Positions 16,370-24,748 of a stretch of DNA of 64,000 bases are shown here, piece after piece (positions within the stretch are counted from its first letter, which is position 1; each line of letters opens with the position of its first letter). The position numbers and the translations under genes were made by a program. The DNA lies in contig QQVP01000064.1 of the NCBI GenBank assembly GCA_003389215.1, positions 1 to 64,000 of the forward strand, in the 5' to 3' direction. This DNA is from Planctomycetota bacterium. GTDB lineage: Bacteria; Planctomycetota; Planctomycetia; Pirellulales; UBA7805. Below the pieces are notes generated by a model that saw only the letters and a program-made list of their open reading frames with translations, had not been told where the DNA came from and did not search any database.

Positions 16370-17989
16370 GTGGCCAAGCAACTGCTTTTTGAAGACCAAG
16401 CCCGGGCCAAGATGCTGCGTGGCGTCGAGAAACTGGCCGACGCGGTGGCCGTCACCATGGGCCCCACCGGTCGCAACGTAATCATCGCCAAGAGTTTTGG
16501 CGGACCCACGGTCACCAAGGACGGCGTTACGGTCAGCAAAGAGGTCGAACTGGAAGACCGCTTCGAGAACATGGGCGCGAAGCTGGTGAACGAGGTCGCT
16601 TCGAAGACGTCGGATCTGGCCGGCGACGGCACCACGACCGCCACCGTGCTGGCTCGTGCAATCTTCAAGGAAGGTCGCCGCAACATCGTGGCCGGCAGCA
16701 ACCCGATGGCGGTTCGCCGCGGCATTGAGAAGGCCGTCGACGCGGCGGTCGAGGAGTTGCTCTCGATGGCCAAGCCGGTTGCCAGCAAGGAAGACGTGGC
16801 CAATGTCGGCGCGATCAGCGCCAACAACGACATGGAAATCGGCAACCTGCTGGCCGATGCCCTCGAGAAGGTCGGCAAGGACGGTGTGATCACCGTCGAA
16901 GAAGGCAAGACGATGGAGACGACCGTCGAATTCGTCGACGGCATGCAATTCGACAAGGGCTTCATCTCGCCCTACTTCATCACGCGACCGGCCGAGCGCG
17001 ACTGCGTGCTGGAAGATGCCTACATTCTGATTCACGAAAAGAAGATCAGCAATCTCCGCGACCTGGTGCCGCTACTGGAAAAGACGAGCCAGACCGGCAA
17101 GCCGCTGTTGATCATTGCCGAAGACGTCGAGGGCGAGGCCCTGGCCGCGCTGGTCGTCAACAAGCTCCGCGGCGTGCTGAACATCTCGGCGGTCAAGGCA
17201 CCCGGCTTTGGCGATCGCCGCAAGGCGCTGTTGGGCGACATCGCCACGCTGACCGGCGGCACGCTGATCAGCGAGGACCTCGGCGTGAAGCTCGAGAACG
17301 TCGAGGTGTCGCAGCTCGGTCGCGCCAAGCAGATCACGATCGACAAGAGCAACACGACGATCGTCGAAGGCGCCGGCAGCTCGGCGGACGTGCAGCAGCG
17401 GATCGGTCAGATTCGCAATCAGATCGAGCAGAGCGACAGCGACTACGATCGCGAGAAACTGCAAGAGCGGCTGGCCAAGCTCACCGGGGGCGTGGCCATC
17501 GTTTCGGTTGGTGCCGGCACCGAAGCCGACATGAAACAGAAGAAGGCCCGTGTCGAAGACGCCCTGCACGCCACCCGCGCGGCGGTCGAGGAGGGAATTC
17601 TGCCGGGCGGCGGCGTGGCCCTGCTGCGTTGCACCGAGGCGGTTGAAGCGGCTCGCAAGTCGGCCAAGGGGGACGAGAAGATCGGCGTCGATATCGTGCT
17701 CAAGGCCCTGGCGGCTCCGCTCACGCAAATTGCCAACAACTCGGGCGTCGACGGTTCGGTGGTGGTCGACACCGTGTTGGGCAAACCGACCAACGTCGGT
17801 TACGAAGCCAACACGGGCGAGTATGTCGACCTGGTCAAGGCGGGCGTGATCGATCCGGTGAAGGTCGTTCGCACCGCACTGGCCAACGCCGCGAGTATCT
17901 CCGGATTGCTGCTGACCACCGAGGCGTTGGTCACGAATCTGGAAGAGGAAGATAAGGACAAGCAGCGCGTCGAAGGTAGCGTTCGCTAA
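16370..17989 (+). CDS. groEL2: Chaperonin GroEL, paralogue 2 without Gly-Met tail
   Basis: Second 60-kDa chaperonin subunit, 539 residues. It carries the standard motifs [60 protein letters not shown] and [11 protein letters not shown], closer to typical GroEL than paralogue 1. The C-terminus ends in a charged [15 protein letters not shown] with no GGM repeats, which normally help folding inside the cavity. The GTG at 16370 is preceded by AAGGAACC. It is the last gene of the chaperonin unit; a hairpin follows. Division of labour between the two paralogues is likely but cannot be inferred from sequence alone. Confidence 0.95.
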   Translation: MAKQLLFEDQARAKMLRGVEKLADAVAVTMGPTGRNVIIAKSFGGPTVTKDGVTVSKEVELEDRFENMGAKLVNEVASKTSDLAGDGTTTATVLARAIFKEGRRNIVAGSNPMAVRRGIEKAVDAAVEELLSMAKPVASKEDVANVGAISANNDMEIGNLLADALEKVGKDGVITVEEGKTMETTVEFVDGMQFDKGFISPYFITRPAERDCVLEDAYILIHEKKISNLRDLVPLLEKTSQTGKPLLIIAEDVEGEALAALVVNKLRGVLNISAVKAPGFGDRRKALLGDIATLTGGTLISEDLGVKLENVEVSQLGRAKQITIDKSNTTIVEGAGSSADVQQRIGQIRNQIEQSDSDYDREKLQERLAKLTGGVAIVSVGAGTEADMKQKKARVEDALHATRAAVEEGILPGGGVALLRCTEAVEAARKSAKGDEKIGVDIVLKALAAPLTQIANNSGVDGSVVVDTVLGKPTNVGYEANTGEYVDLVKAGVIDPVKVVRTALANAASISGLLLTTEALVTNLEEEDKDKQRVEGSVR

Positions 17990-18011
17990 CGTCGCCGTCG
18001 TCTGCGATCGA

Positions 18012-18054
18012 AAAACGGGCGGGCCACTTTTGTCGCCGACAGAGGTGGCCCGTT
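18012..18054 (+). terminator. Hairpin after groEL2
   Basis: AAACGGGC..GGGCCACT pairs with AGGTGGCCCGTTT around a short loop (stem about 12 bp with a 4-base bulge). It lies 22 bp after the groEL2 stop. The U-run is short, so it is a moderate terminator candidate. Confidence 0.5.
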
Positions 18055-18129
18055 TGCGGCGCAGGCGACGGCGCAACCCAACGTTTGCATCCGCAGGGGC
18101 GTCGGCCCCCGCGGCCGACAATTGACATA

Positions 18130-18146
18130 CTCCCGTTTTTGGGAGG
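18130..18146 (+). promoter_or_regulatory. Hairpin masking the dnaJ ribosome binding site (possible RNA thermometer)
   Basis: CTCCC (18130-18134), a 6-base GTTTTT loop and GGGAG (18141-18145) form a perfect 5-bp stem. The GGGAGG is the Shine-Dalgarno sequence, 8 bases before the dnaJ ATG at 18155. Such a short stem could open with heat or other stress. The TTGACA at 18122 and TATAAT at 18151 are 23 bp apart and do not form a normal promoter. Confidence 0.45.
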
Positions 18147-18154
18147 CTCATATA

Positions 18155-19315
18155 ATGAGCACGATGGCCGGTAAACGAGATTATTACGAAGTCTTGGAGG
18201 TCGAGCGGACCGCGACCGACAAGACGATTGCCGACAGCTACCGCAAGCTGGCGATCCGCTTCCACCCCGACAAGAACCCCGGCGACGACGAGGCGATCGG
18301 GCGTTTCAAGGAAGCGGCCGAGGCCTTCGAGGTGCTCAGCGATCCGCAGAAGCGCGAACGCTACGATCGTTTCGGCCACGCGGGCCTGGAAGGCAACGGC
18401 AGCCACTTTGCCGACGTGGGCGACATCTTCGAGGCCTTTGGCGACATCTTCGGCGGGGGTGGCATCTTTGGCGACATCTTCGGCGGGGGCGGTGGTCGCG
18501 GCGGACGGCGCGTGCACAAGGGTGCCGACATCCGCTGCGAAGTGACCATCGACCTCCTGGAAGCCGCCCGCGGCGTCAACAAAGAAGTCGAGCTATCGCG
18601 GCATCGCGTCTGCGAAGATTGCGACGGCAGCGGGGCCGAGCCGGGTAGCGAGCTGGAAGCGTGTCGCTATTGTGGCGGCCGCGGCCAGGTCGTTCAACAG
18701 AGCGGGATCCTCCGCGTGCAAACGACCTGTCCTTCCTGTCGCGGCGCCGGAGAGATGGTCAAGGTTCCCTGTCGCGCCTGTCGCGGCGAAGCTTATGTGG
18801 CCGAGACGGTTACCAAATCGGTCACGATTCCCGCCGGGGTCGACGACCAGATGCGGGTTCGCATCACGGGCGAAGGTGAGCCGAGCCCCGACGGCGGACC
18901 GCCGGGCGATTGCTACTGTTTCATTCACGTGACCGAGCACCCGCTGTTTCGCCGCGAGGGGAGTCACCTGATCTGTCGCGTCCCGCTCAGCTATTCTCAG
19001 GCGGCCCTGGGCGCGACGATCGAAGTGCCCACGCTCGACGGCAAGGAGCCGATGGAAATTCCCGCCGGCACCCAGCCGGGCGAGGTGTTCACGCTCAAGC
19101 GACGCGGTATGCCCGATCCGCGCGGCGGCGTGGGCGGCGACCTGCACGTGCAGGTGCAGATCGAGGTTCCCAAGCGGCTCGATCGCGAGCAGGAAGACTT
19201 GATTCGCCAGCTGGCCGAACACGATCACGTGAACGTGACGCCCCATCGCAAGACCTTTACCGAACGACTTCGCGAGTTCTTCATACCGGACGACGATGAC
19301 GACGAAACCAGATAA
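18155..19315 (+). CDS. dnaJ: Chaperone DnaJ (type I Hsp40)
   Basis: Co-chaperone of DnaK that delivers substrates and stimulates ATP hydrolysis; about 386 residues. It has a J domain with the HPD motif (RFHPDKNPGDD, about 32-42), a Gly/Phe-rich linker (FGDIFGGGG repeats, about 90-120), and four zinc-finger repeats (CEDCDGSG, CRYCGGRG, CPSCRGAG, CRACRGEA, about 150-215), then the two substrate-binding beta domains. The ATG at 18155 is set by the GGGAGG site; another in-frame ATG lies at 18164. Its 3' end overlaps grpE by 20 bp, so the two are translated together. No dnaK is in the window. Confidence 0.95.
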   Translation: MSTMAGKRDYYEVLEVERTATDKTIADSYRKLAIRFHPDKNPGDDEAIGRFKEAAEAFEVLSDPQKRERYDRFGHAGLEGNGSHFADVGDIFEAFGDIFGGGGIFGDIFGGGGGRGGRRVHKGADIRCEVTIDLLEAARGVNKEVELSRHRVCEDCDGSGAEPGSELEACRYCGGRGQVVQQSGILRVQTTCPSCRGAGEMVKVPCRACRGEAYVAETVTKSVTIPAGVDDQMRVRITGEGEPSPDGGPPGDCYCFIHVTEHPLFRREGSHLICRVPLSYSQAALGATIEVPTLDGKEPMEIPAGTQPGEVFTLKRRGMPDPRGGVGGDLHVQVQIEVPKRLDREQEDLIRQLAEHDHVNVTPHRKTFTERLREFFIPDDDDDETR

Positions 19316-19877
19316 TGACGACATTGATTCGGCCCGTGCGGCGGACGAGGCGCCGACCGACGATTCGCTTGCGGAAGAGCTGACCGAGGCCTCGGATGCC
19401 GGCGGCGCTGCGAGCGAGATCGACGTGTTGCGCGCGGAACTCGCCGAGGCGAAACAGCGGTTGGTCCGCGGACAGGCCGACCTGGACAACTTTCGCAAGC
19501 GGGCCGCCCGCGAGCTGGAGAGCGAGCGGCGCTACGCGGCTTTGCCGCTGCTGGCCGATTTGTTGCCGGTGGCCGACAACATTCAGCGGGCCATTGCCGC
19601 GGCCGAAGAGAGCGAGCACGAGGCCGGCTTGCTCGAAGGGTTCCGCATGGTGGCCGATCAGCTCACCTCGGTGTTGGAGAAGCACCACTGTCGCGAGATC
19701 GTCGCCCACGGCGAGACCTTCGATCCGAACCTGCACGAGGCGATCTCGCTGCTGCCCAGCGCCGAGCACGAACCGAACACGGTCATGGAGGTGACCTCGA
19801 CCGGGTACACGTTGCACGATCGTGTGGTGCGGCCCTCGCAGGTCGTGGTGGCCGCCGAGAAGCCCAAGGAAGCGTAG
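19296..19877 (+). CDS. grpE: Nucleotide exchange factor GrpE
   Basis: Releases ADP from DnaK; 193 residues. An acidic disordered N-terminus (1-38) is followed by a long coiled coil (IDVLRAELAEAKQRLVRGQADLDNFRKRA, about 42-70) and the C-terminal beta domain (FDPNLHEAISLLPS, about 142-155, and GYTLHDRVVRPSQVVV, about 169-184). It overlaps the end of dnaJ. The order dnaJ-grpE without dnaK differs from the common grpE-dnaK-dnaJ operon. Confidence 0.94.
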   Translation: MTTKPDNDDIDSARAADEAPTDDSLAEELTEASDAGGAASEIDVLRAELAEAKQRLVRGQADLDNFRKRAARELESERRYAALPLLADLLPVADNIQRAIAAAEESEHEAGLLEGFRMVADQLTSVLEKHHCREIVAHGETFDPNLHEAISLLPSAEHEPNTVMEVTSTGYTLHDRVVRPSQVVVAAEKPKEA

Positions 19878-19953
19878 CGCGCGTAGTCGAGCGCGTAATG
19901 GAAGAGCGCGTGCCGCGCGAGCGTCGTGCGGCCAGCCAGGAGCGACCCGCGTC

Positions 19954-20286
19954 ATGCCGACCTACGACTACGTTTGCGACGGTTGCGGCCACGAGTTCGA
20001 ACTGTTTCAATCGATCTCGGCGCCGGTCGAAAAGAAGTGCCCCGAGTGCAAGAAGAACAAGTTGCGCCGGCTGTTCGGCACCGGTGCGGCGGTCGTCTTC
20101 AAGGGCTCGGGCTTCTACGAGACCGACTATCGCAGCGAGTCGTACAAGAAGGGGGCGCAGGACGCCCAGAAGGCCAAGGACAGCGCCCAGAAGGCCAAGG
20201 ACAGCGCCACAGGGGATGCCAAGGAAAGCAAGTCGAAGAACGACGGAGCCTCGAGCGGCAAATCGGCGGACAACAAGTCGGACTGA
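19954..20286 (+). CDS. FmdB-family zinc ribbon protein
   Basis: A 110-residue protein starting MPTYDYVCDGCGHEFELFQS with a second CPECKK pair; the four cysteines form a zinc ribbon of the FmdB type, often regulatory or of unknown function. The second half is charged and low-complexity, with a tandem repeat of AQKAKDS, and is probably disordered. The ATG at 19954 has AGGAG 12 bases upstream. The gene follows grpE by 76 bp and precedes yacG by 39 bp, so it is likely in the dnaJ transcript. Confidence 0.9.
   Translation: MPTYDYVCDGCGHEFELFQSISAPVEKKCPECKKNKLRRLFGTGAAVVFKGSGFYETDYRSESYKKGAQDAQKAKDSAQKAKDSATGDAKESKSKNDGASSGKSADNKSD
20164..20205 (+). repeat. 21-bp tandem repeat within the FmdB-like gene
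   Basis: Two identical units of GCCCAGAAGGCCAAGGACAG plus a final C, at 20164-20184 and 20185-20205, encode AQKAKDS twice. The perfect identity suggests a recent slippage duplication in the disordered tail. Confidence 0.8.
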
Positions 20287-20325
20287 TTGCCTCCACCGCC
20301 GCCACCCGCGCGGCGAGCCAACGCC

Positions 20326-20505
20326 ATGGCGATGTTGATCTGCCCCACCTGCGAACTTGCCTTCGACACCGAGACGAGCCTGGCTTTGCCGTTCTGCTCG
20401 TCGCGATGCCGCGAGATCGACCTCGGTCGGTGGATGAACGAAGAGTACGGGCTGCCAATCGAAGACGGCGACGAGCTGTCGGAATTCGAGAACGACTCGG
20501 CGTAA
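20326..20505 (+). CDS. yacG: YacG-type zinc protein (DNA gyrase inhibitor family)
   Basis: A 59-residue zinc-finger protein. It has C6-x2-C9 and C24-x3-C28 (CPTCE and PFCSSRCREIDLGRW), followed by WMNEEYGLPIE and an acidic tail, the exact YacG signature. The E. coli protein binds GyrB and inhibits gyrase. The ATG at 20326 or 20332 fits the family; the Pro-rich stretch before it is unlikely to be translated. Probably last gene of the dnaJ-grpE run. Confidence 0.88.
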   Translation: MAMLICPTCELAFDTETSLALPFCSSRCREIDLGRWMNEEYGLPIEDGDELSEFENDSA

Positions 20506-20544
20506 CCCAGGGCGACTCAAGGTTCTGCGTGCGGTCGTTTTCTC

Positions 20545-20572
20545 TTGCACGCTTCTTCTCTGGTCGTATAAT
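20545..20572 (+). promoter_or_regulatory. Sigma-70-type promoter for the 20614 membrane protein
   Basis: TTGCAC (20545-20550), 16-bp spacer and a perfect TATAAT (20567-20572). The predicted start near 20579 gives a leader of about 35 nt with GGAGCGG before the ATG. Confidence 0.6.
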
Positions 20573-20613
20573 TACGCCCAATCTGTGCAGTCTACCCCAT
20601 TAGGAGCGGTGTC

Positions 20614-21864
20614 ATGGCGGACGATCCGTCGATTCAGGACAACGGCTGGGGTTCTTACCTCCCGTGGCTCATTCTGGTTCGTTGTTTCCGCATCGCAACC
20701 AGCGTGAGGATGTTGCTGCTCGGTGCCGGGGGCGCGGTTGCCAACGCGGCGGGTTGGCGGATCCTCTGGAACCTGCTCGGCGGGAGCCAGGACCCCGTGA
20801 TCTCGGATCTTCGTGACGGGATCGGCCCCGACACCCCTTGGCCCGAATGGCCGTGGCAAATGTGGGAAGGGGTCTACGCGTCGAATCTGCTGGCCAGTCC
20901 CTGGACGACGATTCAGTATGCCGTCGACGCCGCCACGGCAACGGTGATGCACTATGCGACGCCCTTCACCATGATGTTCGACGAAGAGTCGGGCTTCGTC
21001 GGTTTCACTTTCGGATTGCTCTGCCTGCTCTGGTCGCTGTTGGTTTGGTCGTACATCGGATCGGCCATGACCCGCACGGCAGCGTTGCGTCTGTGCCGCG
21101 ATGAGATCGCGACCTGGACCGATGTTTCCAACTTTTCGATCGCCAAGTTCCCGTCTTACTTTGCGGCCCCGCTCTTTTCGGGCCTGGGCATCCTCTTGGC
21201 GGCCCTGCCCGTGTTGATCGTCGGTTTCGTAGCCCGGTTGGATATCGGGTTGTTGCTGGCCGGTTTGCTGTGGCCGCTGGTGTTGCTGAGCGGTCTGTTC
21301 ATGATGATCATCGCGGTCGGTTTCATCTTCGGCTGGCCGTTCATGTGGGCCACCGTAAGCACCGAAGGTTCCGACGCCTTCGACGCGCTCAGCCGCTCGT
21401 ACGCCTATGTCTATCAACGGCCGCTCAAATACCTGTTCTACGCCGTCGTCGCCTTGCTGCTGGGTGGACTCGGGTTCATCGTCGTCGGCTACTTCGTCGA
21501 GGGCGTTTCGTACTTCGCCTATTGGGCCACGGACATCGGGGCCTCGCACGAGCGGGTCGAGCTGATGCGGGCCTACACCAACCAGACGGGCGTGATCCCG
21601 GACAATCCCGGCGGCATGGCGGGTGCGGGGCTCTCGTTGGTGAGCTTCTGGGTCAGCTGTGTGCGGCTGCTGGGGGCCGGCTACGTGATCAGCTATGTCT
21701 GGACCGCCATGACGGCAATCTATCTGTTGCTGCGACGCGACATCGACGCGACCGAGCTGGACGAGATCTACCTGACCGACGCCGAAGCGACGTACGGTTT
21801 GCCGTCGCTGGCCGCGGACGAAGGGGGCACGGCCGGCGTGCCCGGCGAGAGCGACGTCGAGTAG
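20614..21864 (+). CDS. Conserved multi-pass membrane protein, function unknown
   Basis: A 416-residue integral membrane protein with about seven hydrophobic helices, for example around residues 130-150 (FTFGLLCLLWSLLVWSYIG), 190-225, 225-250 and 270-290. The first 125 residues hold a Trp-rich loop (PWPEWPWQMWEG). The C-terminal 45 residues are acidic and cytoplasmic. No catalytic motif is visible. The body is of a type seen in planctomycete genomes and usually left as hypothetical. It has its own promoter just upstream and a convergent neighbour 16 bp downstream. Confidence 0.8.
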   Translation: MADDPSIQDNGWGSYLPWLILVRCFRIATSVRMLLLGAGGAVANAAGWRILWNLLGGSQDPVISDLRDGIGPDTPWPEWPWQMWEGVYASNLLASPWTTIQYAVDAATATVMHYATPFTMMFDEESGFVGFTFGLLCLLWSLLVWSYIGSAMTRTAALRLCRDEIATWTDVSNFSIAKFPSYFAAPLFSGLGILLAALPVLIVGFVARLDIGLLLAGLLWPLVLLSGLFMMIIAVGFIFGWPFMWATVSTEGSDAFDALSRSYAYVYQRPLKYLFYAVVALLLGGLGFIVVGYFVEGVSYFAYWATDIGASHERVELMRAYTNQTGVIPDNPGGMAGAGLSLVSFWVSCVRLLGAGYVISYVWTAMTAIYLLLRRDIDATELDEIYLTDAEATYGLPSLAADEGGTAGVPGESDVE

Positions 21865-21880
21865 CGTGGCACAGACGCGA

Positions 21881-22240
21881 TCAGTCGGCGTATTGGCCGA
21901 ACCGCTCGCCCGCTTCGCGGAACATCTGCCCGCGACTGAGCACCTCATCGCAGCCGGCGGCCTGGGCGGCAGCGAGCCTCTGTTCGTGAACGTGCGGTCC
22001 GAAGGCCAAGATCTGCGGCGGCGGCACGCTCGCTTCCTCGCCCAAGGCGCGAACCACGGCCGCGCAATCCAGATTCGCCGCGGTCAGGTCGAGCACGACC
22101 AGGGCGGCGGCCTCGGCACGCCACGCGTCGATGAGCGCTTCGGAACTGGCGACCGTGTGCAGCGACGTGCCTGCCTGCTGGGCCGCCGCGCCCAGCTGCG
22201 ACGAGGTCATCAGATCGGTCGAAAGAAGTAGAATCGACAT
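21881..22240 (-). CDS. Receiver-like domain protein (degenerate response regulator)
   Basis: A 119-residue single-domain protein that follows the CheY-like pattern: MSILLLSTD at strand 1, the phospho-acceptor-like aspartate in ALVVLDLT (about 52), and an AFGPH...AAAQAAGCDEVLSRG ending. The usual acidic pair after strand 1 is reduced and the conserved lysine near the end is replaced (SRGQ), so normal phosphorylation is doubtful. It may bind a partner without phosphotransfer. No histidine kinase is near. Its 3' end converges on the 20614 gene. Confidence 0.7.
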   Translation of the reverse strand: MSILLLSTDLMTSSQLGAAAQQAGTSLHTVASSEALIDAWRAEAAALVVLDLTAANLDCAAVVRALGEEASVPPPQILAFGPHVHEQRLAAAQAAGCDEVLSRGQMFREAGERFGQYAD

Positions 22241-22291
22241 GCGACACGAAGCTCATCGAAGCGGAAATCGGACGCCGCTCTCCGTGCGGGA

Positions 22292-22455
22292 TTAGACCGC
22301 TTCTCATTTTCCTGTAGCGTCTCGGCAGGCTACGACCGCGTTTGACGTCGTCGACCTGCATCGACGAATCTCCTGGATTCGCCTGCTTCGGTCTCCTTGT
22401 CAAACTTGCCTCGCTATCCGCCGAAGACGCTACGTCAATCTGAAAAACGGTCTAG
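22292..22455. repeat. Nested palindromic element (MITE-like or structured RNA)
   Basis: The outer arms, about 35 bp each, begin TTAGACCG on the left and CTAGACCG on the complementary right strand. They pair over roughly three quarters of positions and end in GTAGCGTC.TCGGC (22314-22326 with 22420-22433). Inside are GTTTGAC/GTCAAAC (22340 and 22399) and a perfect small hairpin GAATC-TCCTG-GATTC (22366-22380). The right end contains the TAG stop of the PII gene and a 12-bp palindrome CGGTCTAGACCG (22448-22459). Confidence 0.6.
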
Positions 22456-22799
22456 ACCGCCTCGGGGCCCCGCACCGGACCGTTGAGGTTGATCGTCTCT
22501 TCCATCGGCATCACGAAGATCTTGCCGTCGCCGATATGCCCTTCCGGACCGGTCCGCGCGACGCTGCTAATGGCCTCGATCGTCCGCTCGACGAAGTCGT
22601 CGTTCACGGCGATCTCCAGGGCGATCTTCCGCAGCAGGTCGGTCTTGTACTCGTGCCCGCGAAACGTCTGGGTCTGGCCCCGCTGCTGCCCGATGCCCTG
22701 CGCATCGCAGACCGTCAGGCGTTCGACCGCGACCGCCGCGAGGGCTTCCTTGACCGCGTTCAGCTTGGTCGGCTGAATGATCGCGTGGATCAGCTTCAT
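22452..22799 (-). CDS. glnB: Nitrogen regulatory protein PII
   Basis: A 115-residue trimeric signal protein that reads 2-oxoglutarate, ATP and glutamine status. It starts MKLIHAIIQPTKL, has the T-loop GHEYKTD with the tyrosine that is uridylylated in other bacteria, and GHIGDGKIFVMP, the nucleotide-binding B-loop region. The more N-terminal T-loop tyrosine of E. coli GlnB is Phe here. The ATG at 22799 fits with AAGGAGAAT upstream. It is not next to amtB or glnA; glnA is 16 kb away. The stop codon lies inside the palindromic element. Confidence 0.93.
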   Translation of the reverse strand: MKLIHAIIQPTKLNAVKEALAAVAVERLTVCDAQGIGQQRGQTQTFRGHEYKTDLLRKIALEIAVNDDFVERTIEAISSVARTGPEGHIGDGKIFVMPMEETINLNGPVRGPEAV

Positions 22800-23012
22800 C
22801 CGCCCATTCTCCTTGGGGTTTTCCGCTACCGCGCGCCGTTTGCCGCGACCGCGCGCCACTTGCCGGGTCCGCCTGCCGCTGGGGGCGCTCTCCGGGCGTC
22901 AGGATACCCGCCTCCGCCGGCCGACGAAAGACCGAAGCCGCCCGGCCGAGAACCCACAATTCCCGCGTCGCACGGCTTGGCGGAGCGGCGCCGGTGGGCG
23001 ACGATAGAACGC

Positions 23013-24035
23013 ATGTCCCAGCGCGATGTCGTACGCAGTGTCTTGCGAAGCTACGGCGCGAGTCTCGCCGACGAGCGGATCGAGTCGCTCGGTTCCGCGG
23101 GCGGGTTCAGCGGCGCGCGGTTCTGGCGGCTGACGACCGACTCGGGCACGCTCTGTCTGCGGCGATGGCCGCAGGGACATCCCTCGCCACCCCGGCTCCT
23201 GTTCATTCACCAGACGTTGCGTCACGTCGCGGAGCGGGCCGAGTTGCCGTTGGCATCGCCTCGCTACACGGACGAGGGCTTGACCTTTCTGAGCATGGCC
23301 GGGCACCTCTGGCAGCTCGAGCCGTGGCTGCCCGGCGTGGCCGATTATCGTCAGCGACCGAGCGACCGTCGCCTCGTTGCGGCGATGGAGATGTTGGCCA
23401 CGTTTCATCGCGCCGCCGCGAGCCACTCGGAAACCGCCGGTCGGCGCGGCCCCCCACCCGCGGTCGCCGATCGCCTGAAGCGGATCGCCCACTGGACGCC
23501 GCAGCGGTTAGCCGATCTTGGTGAGCGCACGGCGGCCGACGCCGACCCACGACTCGCGGCGATCGCCGAGCGTGCCGCGCCACTCGTGATGCTCTACCGT
23601 CAGGCGGCACCAGGCGTCGAGAGCGAGCTTCGACAAATCGCCGACGTTGAGCTACCGCTGGCGCCCTGTCTGCGCGACATCCACGACGAGCATGTCCTGT
23701 TCGTCGACGAGGCAGTCAGCGGCGTGATCGACTTCGGTGCCCTGCGCGTCGACCACACGGCGATCGACGTTGCGCGGCTCCTAGGTAGCCTGGCCGGCGA
23801 TGACGAGGACCGTTGGCGACGCGGCTGCGATGTGTACGATACCTCACGCGGTGACCTCGCCCCGCTCGATCGCCCGCGGGTACGTCTGCTCGATCGGGCG
23901 ACCACGTTGCTTTCCGGGCTGAACTGGCTGGAATGGGTTTTCACAGCGGGCCGTCAGTTCGAAGATTACGACGTCATCACCGAGCGATTGCGACGCATCG
24001 AGCGGCGGCTGCGCGTCGCCGCCGAGGCTTGCTAG
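23013..24035 (+). CDS. APH-fold phosphotransferase of unknown substrate
   Basis: A 340-residue protein of the aminoglycoside phosphotransferase/homoserine kinase II/choline kinase superfamily. An N-terminal nucleotide lobe (SAGGFSGARFWRL, then LCLRRWP) precedes the catalytic region RDIHDEHVLF (about 226-235), equivalent to the HGDLHxxN loop, and GVIDFGALRVDH, equivalent to the metal-binding DFG. The Asn of the usual loop is replaced by His, so the chemistry may be altered. The start is ATG at 23013; the upstream open frame overlaps the PII gene in antisense. It could be a small-molecule kinase; antibiotic resistance is not implied. Confidence 0.8.
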   Translation: MSQRDVVRSVLRSYGASLADERIESLGSAGGFSGARFWRLTTDSGTLCLRRWPQGHPSPPRLLFIHQTLRHVAERAELPLASPRYTDEGLTFLSMAGHLWQLEPWLPGVADYRQRPSDRRLVAAMEMLATFHRAAASHSETAGRRGPPPAVADRLKRIAHWTPQRLADLGERTAADADPRLAAIAERAAPLVMLYRQAAPGVESELRQIADVELPLAPCLRDIHDEHVLFVDEAVSGVIDFGALRVDHTAIDVARLLGSLAGDDEDRWRRGCDVYDTSRGDLAPLDRPRVRLLDRATTLLSGLNWLEWVFTAGRQFEDYDVITERLRRIERRLRVAAEAC

Positions 24036-24125
24036 CCTCGCTGGCGAGCGTACCAGTCTGCGTTGCCGCGGGGCGGCGAAGCACCTAAAATCAGGGCGCT
24101 TCCGGAGCGGTCGGCGCGGAGTGCG

Positions 24126-24157
24126 GCAGAGTGCAGAGTGCGCAGAGTGCAGAGTAC
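24126..24157. repeat. Two 16-bp direct repeats
   Basis: GCAGAGTGCAGAGTGC is followed directly by GCAGAGTGCAGAGTAC, in the spacer 75 bp before the DsbD-domain lipoprotein-like gene. Simple purine-rich sequence; a slippage product. Confidence 0.6.
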
Positions 24158-24232
24158 GACAGCGTCGAGTACGGAAGTGGAGAAATTGGTAGGAAGCAAG
24201 CAGATCCAACGCGAACCGAGGAATTCTGAGAG

Positions 24233-24748
24233 ATGAGCATGATCGTGAAGATGCCAAGACGAACTTGGAGCGTCCTTGCCGCTGTCCTCGTAGCCGGTAG
24301 CGTGCTGCTCGCCGGAGCGCCGGCCGAGGCCCAATTCGGGAACGCGTCGCAGGTCGAGTTCAGCGCCCAAGTTTTGCCGGCCACGGACAAGTTGCCCGTG
24401 CGGCTGGCGATTACCGTGGACATCGAAGAGGGCTGGCACATCTACTCAATCACGCAGGCGAAGGGAGGACCGCGACCGACGCAGCTGCTGCCCGCCGCCT
24501 CGGACGACTACACATTGGCCGGTGAATTCACCCCCAGCGTGGCCCCGGTGATTCACGTTTACGAGGACATCTGGCCCGACCTGAATGTGGAAGAACACAC
24601 CGGCACGGTCACCTGGACCGTGCCGCTCAAGCTGGCCGACGGCGTCGACGCGGCGAGTCTGCTCATCGAAGGGACGGTCCGCGGCCAGGTCTGTAACGAG
24701 GAACAGTGCAACAATTTCGCCAAGGAATTTGAGGCCGAGTTGGAGTAA
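24233..24748 (+). CDS. Secreted DsbD-type N-terminal domain protein
   Basis: A 171-residue exported protein: signal peptide 1-33 (RTWSVLAAVLVAGSVLLAGA, cleavage after AEA), then one immunoglobulin-like domain of the DsbD alpha type with EGWHIYS (about 65-71) and a CNEEQC pair near the C-terminus that could be the redox-active cysteines. The same domain, with matching FSA, LPAT and WHIYS blocks, begins the DsbD protein encoded 405 bp downstream, so the two are paralogous. It could accept electrons from the full-length protein. The ATG at 24233 has GAGAG upstream; ATGs at 24239 and 24248 are alternatives. Confidence 0.82.
   Translation: MSMIVKMPRRTWSVLAAVLVAGSVLLAGAPAEAQFGNASQVEFSAQVLPATDKLPVRLAITVDIEEGWHIYSITQAKGGPRPTQLLPAASDDYTLAGEFTPSVAPVIHVYEDIWPDLNVEEHTGTVTWTVPLKLADGVDAASLLIEGTVRGQVCNEEQCNNFAKEFEAELE

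Noticed and set aside
18122..18156. TTGACA plus TATAAT before dnaJ as a promoter
   Set aside because: Spacing is 23 bp and the TATAAT overlaps the start codon; the hairpin around the ribosome site is the better reading.
22536..23012. N-terminal extension of the APH-fold protein
   Set aside because: This part is antisense to the PII gene and is low-complexity; homology starts at the ATG at 23013.
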